This document shows positions 55,001 to 64,000 of a stretch of 64,000 bases of DNA, piece after piece. The notes beneath the pieces are model-generated. The model had not been told where the DNA came from. It did not search any database and was given only the letters and a program-made list of their open reading frames with translations. This DNA is from Pogonophryne albipinna (lineage: Eukaryota; Chordata; Actinopteri; Perciformes; Artedidraconidae). A program made the translations under genes and the position numbers. How positions within the stretch are numbered: position 1 is the first letter of the stretch; every line of letters starts with the position of its first letter. The DNA is taken from NCBI GenBank assembly GCA_028583405.1, contig CM053246.1:21273570-21337569 (forward strand), given 5' to 3'.

Positions 55001-55640
55001 CTTAACAATCACAAATAGCAAGCCTGACTGAGAACAGTAAATACTAATCACATTCCCAAGTTGTCCAACAATCATCATTTCACTACGGCATAAGATTAAT
55101 GCCACATATTATTGGCTGTAAGATGATCTGCACGTTTCTGTACATCTCTCCTTCTGTCCCCCTCTCTTCATCCTTTCTCCTCACCATCCTCACTCCTTTC
55201 TCTATAAACAGACAGCTCTCATGGTTCCCATCCCAAGGCTTCAAATAGCCTCTACCAAGGACTGTGTGGTAAATGACCCTGCTGCTGGGCAAACAAAGTG
55301 GCTTTTAACATGGATTTTTGCCACAAAGACATTGAGAGAAGATGTATTTTCACTCGTCCCTCCATTTATTGACACAAGATTTCATAGATCAGAGAGGAGG
55401 ATACGGAAACTATAAAGACAGAAAATTAATGTTTTATTCCTACAAGATAATGTGATTCATAATCAAGCCAAGAGTTGACGCGTTAGTTTGCAAGATCGAA
55501 TTGAAGATACATACTGTGAAAGTTAAAGAGCAGCAGGGATCAGTGCTTTGAGATCTTTTAAAAATATTTTTGACATTTTTAGTGCCGTCTGTTGCACATT
55601 CAGAGACTCTAAGAGTAATTCTAAACTTGACACTAACAGT
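52073..55640. other. Intergenic stretch, no gene recognised
   Basis: Only a short palindromic GTGCAC run (about 53063-53084) stands out. Confidence 0.5.
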
Positions 55641-55647
55641 GCCACAA

Positions 55648-55910
55648 CTTAGGCCCCATCCACACAGAGACGAAAACGAACCGAGGTCGATATCAAAAAA
55701 GTCTTCCGTCCACACGGAATCGGCACAAGAAACGTGTCCGTTCACGCGAGACCGCTCGACCAGCTGGAGACGCTGTAGTACATATGCCGGGCCTGTAAGT
55801 GGCGCTGTACTTCCACAAAAAATACACCGAAAACAGCGAATAAGACCCCACGAGCATGGTTGCCATGGTTGCCTGGTTGCCCTTCTGGTTATTCTCCGCA
55901 TTGGGATATA
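55648..55910 (+). repeat. Truncated non-autonomous DNA-transposon-like repeat
   Basis: Begins taggccccatccacacagag acgaaaacg, a start shared by a common fish repeat, with cgtccacacgg and CG-rich words inside. No matching inverted end found on the right. Confidence 0.5.
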
Positions 55911-55985
55911 TATTTTTTTAAATCCTCCGGAGCAGAGAGAGGAGCTGTGGATTATTGTTATTGATTAATGCATCAGTGTTTCTTA

Positions 55986-56756
55986 TGCTGCGTTCACACC
56001 GGACGCGATGCGAATATTCGCTTCGCTCCAACTGCTCCTATCGCATCGCTCTAAACGCTTGAGTTTCACCGCGGCTGTCAGCTGTGTTTATTCAAACAAG
56101 ACGCGCTGGCTCGGGAGCTACAACTACAACAAAAATGAACATATTTTACCGTGATTAAATTGTAATACACGTTTCTAAATGATGCCGAAGTAACAACATA
56201 CTGATACCGGTTAGTAAAAAACATGAATTAATGCTTGACAAGTCTGCAGACAGACGGCAGGCGAAAAACCTTTTAAAATGCTTGTTTTCTGAATGAAGAT
56301 CGGGTCGACCAGGCTAAGCTAACGTTGTATATGCTCCGTCCACACTCATAACAACGGCCTACAGACATAAATAAACCAGCGACTGTATTCACCATGACAC
56401 AGACAGTCTGTGGTTTGCACTTGTTTAACTTTTGTCCAGTTTCTGAACAGATATGAGGAGCTGTGAGCTCTGTGTGCTAACAGCTAACGACTGATGTTTT
56501 CTGGTTGAACGTCAGTGACGGCAGGCTGAGATCCTCACCGCTGATCGTCACGCGAATATGACGCTTGAGTTGAAAAAATTGAACTCGAGAGTTTGTCGCG
56601 GCCCGCTTCAATCGCCTCAATCGCGCCGCGGAATTCGCGTCCACCGCTTCATGCTTGCCGTCGCAGCTAATTCGCGTCTGTCCGCGTCTCTGCATTGACT
56701 TTACATGTAATCGCGCCGCCCCCAAACATCGCATCGCGTCCGGTGTGAACGCAGCA
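55986..56756. mobile_element. PIF/Harbinger-like non-autonomous element
   Basis: Terminal inverted repeats tgctgcgttcacaccggacg and its inverse at the right end extend over about 28 bp. TTA is duplicated on both sides (55983-55985 and 56757-56759). The 771-bp interior is CG-rich near both ends (cgcgtc, tcgcgcc words) and encodes no transposase. Confidence 0.85.
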
Positions 56757-56759
56757 TTA

Positions 56760-59700
56760 GGGTCAAAAACACTAAACTCACAACTTAAAATGAAAGCGGA
56801 CAAACAGTGTGTGCATGGTTGTTGTCAGAGTAAAGTTGTCAAACCCCCGATAGGCCCCTGACTGTTCCCTGGAGACGACTCCCCAGCTATTTTAGTCATG
56901 TCCGCCTATCAAACCAGATCACCATAGACGCCACTGACAGGAAGTAGAAATTATTTTCTCCCATCCACATTTCTCTGACAGTACCCAGAAATGTCATCTG
57001 CAGCCGCCCAGCCAGAACCATTAGCATAGGAATATGCATCAGCAAGGCAAGAAAGATATCCTCTTTTTTTACGCAGCTGCATTTCATTGTTATTTTTACA
57101 TGGCACATTGGCTTGGAGGTGGAAATGACATTCAACATTCAGTTCAGCTAGACCAGTAGTCCTTCCACGGATGCTGCAGAGAAGTAAAGCTATCAGTCTT
57201 ATTTGGATGCCTTCTCCCAAAATGTACACTTTGTGCACATTGACCTCTTTCACTAGTGTGCTGTGTGCTCGTGAAAGAGACTGCTGTCCCTCCTCCATTG
57301 GGAAAATGATTCTAGTCTTGTACATGTTTTCCTAAAGATGCATAATACTATTGTAAAATGGCTAAATAAAGTCACAGATAAAGGTGTTGAATTTGATCAC
57401 CCCCGCAACTGCACAATACAGGAAAAGAGTGGAGAAAACACTTTGATGGTTGTAAGATGAGATAATTAAGTGTTATTTACTGCATAACAAAAACCTGAAG
57501 ATTGTCTTCTAGAAGACAATTGGACAGAAATGATTTATTGTGTCAGTTAGAGCCTCCTTTGGGACAGCAAGGCCACATATGATGTCAGAAAGAGTGATAT
57601 GGTCTGGTTTTGAAGATTGTTTCTGTCCATGTTTTAGCTTTTGGCCACCAACAACAAATAACTAATGTAGAATACTGTGTGAGTGATTTGCGACCTAGGG
57701 ATCCTGACAAGTTCACGTTTTACATTTCTATCCCTGCTTTATAATCATTATTTTAGAAACATTATTCCAGCGTGATCAAAAGGTGGTTGCTTGGAAATTC
57801 AAAGACATGTTGTTATATGATGCGACACATCTGCAAATATATTACACTGGTTAAAGTATGAATACTTCAAAGGCCTTGGGTTTACATTTAGTGGAATTTC
57901 GGACTACTTCAGCCTTGTCTTACTTACATAACAAAGACCCTGTTGTAGTTCATGTAAAATGTAGTTTTCTGAGTACCGACCGTGTCTAACAGGCAGATGC
58001 ATTAATGTCTGACAAATTAAACTGAACATATTTGGGTTTTGAATTGACACAATAAGAAAATTAAAGACATCACCTAGGCCATTTTTACTGTTCTGACATT
58101 TTGATGGACCAGACAACCAATCTTTTTATCAAGAAAATAATTGGCAGCTTAGTGGATGATATCAATTATTGTTAGTTGCAGCCCTTTACCAAAAGCAAGC
58201 CTGTTATATGCCTGATATGACTGTTGACCTTAAAGCAAATGGAATTTAAATGTTTCCTTGTATCCGCTTTTTTTGGCTCAAGAGTAAAACAGCAAGGATC
58301 TTTATGATCGCTCTTCTCATTCATGAGTGGCTCAAGATAAGTTCAGTGCTCCAGCCTGGCACAGTTACAATCCTATATTGATCAAGAGTCTCCTGGATGT
58401 AGTTTTCTAAAGTGACACAAAATGTAATTGACTCCGAAGGACAGACCAACCTTAAACTGGAATGCACAGTGTGCTAAAGTAAGAAGCTGCACACAGTCTA
58501 AAAATAGTCTAAAAAACTAAAGTACTCAGAAGACCAAGTGCTGACTGTAAACAATCAAAATCAAATTACATTAATATATATTTGAAATAAATCCATATAC
58601 CAACTTGAAATAAAAAGATGAAAATATAAGAAAGAAAGAGACATTTTTGTGAAAGTCTAAAATAAACCAATCAGAGTCTGCTCACTGTACGACCACAGCC
58701 TGTATATATAGTAATTGATGTGCTCCCTTGTGTGTTTGCTGACAAGTGATCAATAGTCCAATCCTGTAAACATGTTTGTTTGGATTATCTGTCGGTTGCA
58801 GCACTGCAGCGTAGCCCAACTGGCGGCAGAAATACCAATTATTTCAATTTTTTTTTTTAACTGACTGCAAAGGTCACTAATACTGCTGACTTCACCTATC
58901 AATGGTCCTGAATATAACTCTATGGAGCTTTCGACCACATTTAACACAAAAACCTTTTGATTTGCTAGTCTAACAACTCGTACAAAACATACCAAAATAC
59001 TATTTCATTTGAAACTGTTTGACATCTGTTTGCAACTCTAAGATTGTGGAAAGCCAAAATGCTAAAAACATAAAAATACTTAATTCTCCAGAGATTTCCC
59101 CTTTCCTTTAATATCAAATGCAATGATTTAAAGTAAATGAGCCAAAGGCAAAAGACAGTGTGGGTGTACAATGAAGTGTGATTCACAAATGAATGGATGG
59201 ATATATATATTTTAAATGTCAATACAATATATATGTGAAGGAGATGGAGGAGGATAAGGAGGAGGGTGGCGGGTCTGTGGTGAGAAAACATTTGACACAT
59301 AAACACACGCTTACACCTACCTAAGAAGCAAGAACTAGCCCACATTTAATGAGTCACGATGAATACATTTTACAATTTATAGAGAAAAGAGGCCAACAAT
59401 TATTAAGAATAAACAGCTACTAAACAGAGACTTGGATACAGTCCATTGACGCTTGAGCACACGTCCTACAGTTTCTTACATTTTACAGTATCATTGCAAA
59501 CACACAGTGGGGAGAGCAAGGATACAAAAAACAAAACACTGGAGATAGAGTAGAGTGCTGTTTTCTGAGCAGAAGTATCATCAATTATCTATGTTCACTA
59601 ACCAACGGCAGGTAACATCAACTGTTGTCAAGTAGAGCAAAGGTGAACTTTAATTCCATTCATTAACAGTCTTCTCTATCTCCTCTGTGAATGTATCAAC

Positions 59701-62700
59701 CTGAAACATACAGCCTTGTGACTTGACTGTAAAAGACAGTTTGATCAATATCGTTCAATGCTCTATCAAAACTGGAAATGAGAGAGCCAATACTGGAAAC
59801 TGCTGATTGCTTAGGCCAATCTATAACAACATGTTGTCTATATTGCTACAACTTCTAAATCTGCCTGCATTTGCTCAGTTGTTATTTTACTGTATACACG
59901 ATGTACAACACAACAAAAAACCAGTAAACCAGTTTTAGGAAAGTTTCTTATGAATATAAGAAACTTAACAGGCTAGTTTTTGGTAAATGTAACCGTCGAA
60001 GCCCGAAGTGGAATCTTGGAGCAGCAGTTTGAGTGTTATTGGCTTGGATTGCTTTGAAGGCAAAACTGACCCTTTATGGAAAGAATCAACATGGCAATTA
60101 AATCAGTGTAATGGTGAAAACGGAATGCAACAGAAACTCTGCTTCAACTGTCAATTACACCCATTGAACATGTTCCTGATGATCCACAGCACAGCTTTAT
60201 ATGAAGGGTCTATAATAAAGGTGTGTGTGTGAATGTGTGTGTGTTAGCAGATATAATCCTGGGAGTTTGCCAGTGTACTATATGGGCTCTCTTCTCAATG
60301 TCAAATCACCTCTCTGTCAGCCAATGCACCAATCAGGTAAATGGCCCTCATGCAGAAACCCTTTTCACTTCCATATGTTTAGTCTGTCAGTGTCAACCCT
60401 ATCTTTTTGTTCCTCCTGCCTCTGTTCCCTTTCCTCTTTTACTCTAAGTAAAGCAGAAGGTAATTACTAAACAACCTCTCCTCCCACAAATCCTGTTAAT
60501 AAAAATAAGCCCATTCATCAGAGTGTCAGTTCCTCATAGGTCAGCACTGCTACAATACTTCACAAAGCCCATATAGACTAAGCACTTCAGATTCTCTAGA
60601 GACATGCTACTTAAAGACCCACTCATCCAATTTTTACTTTTTGTATGGAAAATCTGATTAGGTGTATGATTAATATTGGCATATGATTCATTTCTTATTT
60701 TTATTGACAGCTTAGCCAGTTAGTTTGCTTATCATGTATCGCTCAACTAAATTCAAAGAAATTTGTTTGAGTAATAGAACACGTTTGAAGCATCATGGCT
60801 TAGTTTTGACCTGTGACATTTTAGGACAGAAGAAATTACTACTTCTATATTTTTCCTTAATTGGGCCTTATTTGAATAAGTGTCATGGGTGGAGAACTAC
60901 TGCCTATACAAATCAAGTTGGTCAAGTCTGAGAAAATAACACTTACAATGTCACCAGGGGTTCTCTCAGTGTGGCCTTGGATACTACAAATTCATATCAC
61001 ACTATTAAACTGATGTCAGGAGTTTCGCAATGAAACATGCAGTCCAATTGTACTATGGGAAATATATGATTTAGCATTTTTAGAGTTGAATTCATAGTAT
61101 GGAACCAGTAAGTGTATCTTTTGTGTTATTAAACGTTATGGAATTCAGTTTTAAATGTATTGCTTAATTTTGTACCACTAAAGTGTGCATGGAGTTACAT
61201 TTTTTTCAAGGGGATCATCAAAAACTTGGTGTTGCTACCAACAGGTATCAAAACACCAACATTTCAATTAGGGAATAGGCAGAACACAGCAGCAGGATGA
61301 ATGAGGCCACAACTGAAAGAGACATAGAAGAGGGATGTGAATCCAGCATCATTTCTCCTCTGGGCAGTGCTTTCCCAGCAGCCAATCCGGTGTCTTCCTG
61401 TTACCATGCCAGCTATATGATTATGTTGTGAATACAGTCTGTGAGAAAGACATGTAAGAATGTGTCCATGTGTGATAAAGAGGGAGCGAGACACAGGCAG
61501 AGAGGCGTACAGTAGATTGCCAGTCAGATTATGTGGCTGCCCAGAATGAAAAGTTTCCACATGAGCAGTAAGCAGTGCGGAACACAATGTGTTCCCAGGC
61601 TCTCTGTGTATGTGTGTTTCTGTGTGTGTGTCTGTGTGGTTTTGTCCAGATGAGGCCTGACAGAAAGTTGATATGTATCAGTAGCTCGGATGCAGCCTGG
61701 TCATGTCCTCCTTCCATGTGCCCCAGGGGAGCACAGGAAATTACTTCGTTTGTAGAAAAAAATAATATGAAAATGAGGACAGAAAAGGGAGGAGGCAATG
61801 AGAGAAGAGAGCATTCAACAGAGTGTCAACTTTGCAGGCTCTGAAGAAACACAGAAGTGACAAGCCTGAAATGGATCAGATCAACAACAAATGTACTCCA
61901 TCTCTTGTTCCTCTCATTGAGACAGGATACGTAAAAACTGGCCCAAATTCCTGTGGATTACATCTGCCTTATTCCCTCCCAAAAATCTAATCTCAGTTCA
62001 TACTGGTTGAGGCAGACCGCTGACTCCACCCCTCCCCTATTCACACCCAGATTATAGGTTTGGTCCGTTTTTAGTTGCCAAAAGAATGTCCTGACTGTCT
62101 TTGGTTAATTAATTAAGGCAAGGGCTTATGACAAACCTCTGACTGCATCTTTCACAGCTCTCAGATAAAGAACTTCATAAAAAGGTGGAGCGCAATTTGG
62201 AGAGGAGAGGGAGCGAAAGTGAGAGTGACACATGGAGGGTGGGAGGCAGAAAGAGAGAGGGGATGTGGAGAAACCGTGATGAACGACAAGCTCTGGAACC
62301 ACTTGGAGGGAGCAAACCATCAATTGCAGTGTCACAGTAATGGCCAGCAATCTGGTGTTATGAAAAATCTTATATAACTTCTGACTACATCTACTTACCC
62401 TCATGGTAGAAGACACAGTCAGTGAATACCTGAAGATATTATCTTAACATACAGTAGCAGATTACAGTACAGACCCCATCTAGGAACTTCAGTCATCCTG
62501 TTGGCTCAGTTTCTTTGTGCCCTCACACCATGTGCAGCAAGGTCATCAGTTTTAATGATGACTCAACTGTCTGATTTTTGACCGTATGACAATAAAAAAG
62601 GATGTACAATGTTTAAATTAATTATATTTATTTTAGTGTAGCTTAATGAGTGCCTATTAGCTCTGTTCATCACTTTATTTCTCAATAGGGCTGGCATATT

Positions 62701-64000
62701 TATGTATGTGCTTATGTTCAGTACACATCTTGTGTAATAGGAACAGATAAAAAAAGGACCTTCTTCCTGGTGTTTTGTCCTTTGTCCTGGTGGTGTTTCT
62801 TCCTGGTGCATGTTATGTAACATACCGAGAATTCTGCTGCTACTGCTGCACTGGAGTCACGCCAAATGAAGGACAGAGCGACTGTTAAACAAGCGGCAGT
62901 CCTGAAGCATTGATGTGCAGCAGACACTTATTGCACATAGAAACAGATCCATGCAGCGTGCATCCAGCAGAACTACAATAGTGTGCTTTAGTGAAATAGT
63001 ACAAAGGGTTAAAACTGCTGGATTACAGCCTGCTCCCCTCTCTCTATCTGGCGCACACTGTGATTAAAATGAATACTAAACATTCTGAATGTGTTATTGA
63101 GGAACCGAAGAGAGAGATAACTTTAGCTCTGCAGTTACATTTAGGGCAAGAAACTTGAGTAAACATTTCACACAATTCTGTTTGGACCTAACTTTACATA
63201 TACTGTAGTTCAACTGGGACGGTTTTAATAGTGCAACTTCTTTCATTAGGATACAAACAAAGTAGATTCTAACCGCATGATGCGGACTAATAAAGCAGAG
63301 CTAAAAAAAAGAGCTGAAATATTTGACATGGACAAAGATGCTGCTGACTACAAACTCTCAAATGTGAGCAAAGATACTATTTGCCATAGCTTTATGACCA
63401 CAGGGGGAAAAGAAAGATCAAACATCCTTAGGGGGGTTAGCCATCCTGTTTTCGTCCTGAACCCAAAAACAACCCTGAAAGATGACACTTCCTAATGATA
63501 CCTAAGGGTGGTGTTGGACAGCCCAATCTTAACTCCAGACAAATAGGAAGGAAGGCCTTCTTTTTTTGTATCACCCCCACCAGCAGTGGTTTACATCATG
63601 GTAAAGTGAAGGGACTGGGAGTGACTTTCTTTTACTCCAAACTCCTTTTTAATTAGGAAAAATGGCTCTCTAATCACATGGGTCTTCCTAGCTCATTGGT
63701 TTTTGGAAATGATGCGCACTGAGCGAATATGAATCTCACTCAGTTCCTGAAGAACAAGGTCAATGAGGTGCTGAATCTCTGAGAAAATGTTTTGCAGTTG
63801 GCAGGAGTGGTGATTCTGTAATGCGATGAGAAACACTGTAAATCATCTTCAATGCAGTTCACATCCACTCCCCTCTCTTACACTTATTTTCTCCTATACT
63901 GCCTGGCTATGCACAGAAGTGTCAAATCATTTTGGTTTATTGGCTTTATGTTGGTTACAGGTTATTGTGACAATTCTTCAGCCTGATCGCCGAGCACAGT
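56760..64000. other. Gene-poor stretch to the window end
   Basis: No ORF here looks like a known protein and no splice-consistent exon chain was found. A/T-rich with short TG runs (for example about 60221-60243 and 61605-61635). It could hold upstream non-coding sgip1 exons or regulatory DNA, which cannot be told by eye. Confidence 0.45.

Noticed and set aside
57904..59345. Minus-strand ORFs of 70-126 aa
   Set aside because: No recognisable domain, no exon chain, composition of AT-rich non-coding DNA.
63277..63495. 72-aa ORF starting MMRTNKAELKKRAEIFDMDK
   Set aside because: Ordinary-looking peptide, but no family, splice context or promoter; length is within chance for this window.

Overview
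The window is nuclear DNA from a ray-finned fish, probably a percomorph teleost. Genes are split by GT-AG introns, intergenic DNA is AT-rich with long CA/TG microsatellites, and the repeats are typical of fish: L2/Rex-like LINEs, hAT and PIF/Harbinger-like DNA transposons, palindromic MITEs and a tRNA-derived SINE. The species cannot be named from sequence alone.

Layout. (1) 319-972, minus: the first three coding exons of ttc4 (TPR co-chaperone); the rest lies off the left edge. (2) 1769-3890, minus: complete pars2 (mitochondrial prolyl-tRNA synthetase, 479 aa in three coding exons) with a probable 5' non-coding exon at 4684. A short plus-strand transcription unit may sit between ttc4 and pars2 (1169-1690). 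(3) 4950-8431: a decayed hAT transposon with an exact 8-bp target duplication, then a broken LINE. (4) 11927-13913, plus: a two-exon relaxin/insulin-family hormone gene, called insl5, with TATA box and poly(A) signal. (5) 18151-48008, minus: the main gene, sgip1, about 30 kb. I traced 24 coding exons totalling 2754 nt in one consistent frame (917 aa plus stop), two candidate alternative exons, a string of microexons, an enlarged proline-rich exon holding a 4 x 42-bp repeat, and the mu-homology domain. Its introns carry an L2-like LINE with an intact 1069-aa ORF (antisense to sgip1), a second LINE 3' end, a palindromic MITE and a SINE-like copy. (6) 48150-48578: a roughly 430-bp CGCA/CA microsatellite starting about 140 bp upstream of the sgip1 start codon. 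(7) 49445-64000: LINE 3' end, a second hAT (exact 8-bp TSD, transposase N-terminal remnant), a Harbinger-like element with TTA duplication, and otherwise no recognisable gene.

The genes do not form one pathway. ttc4 acts with HSP90/HSP70, pars2 in mitochondrial translation, insl5 is a secreted peptide, and sgip1 is a neuronal endocytic adaptor. The grouping is of interest as synteny: the human orthologues are all on chromosome 1p, but TTC4/PARS2 lie roughly 12 Mb from INSL5/SGIP1. I found no bacterial-type or clearly new multi-gene system. The strongest leads are the sgip1 exon architecture, the intact LINE, the microsatellite beside the sgip1 start, and the small convergent transcription unit.
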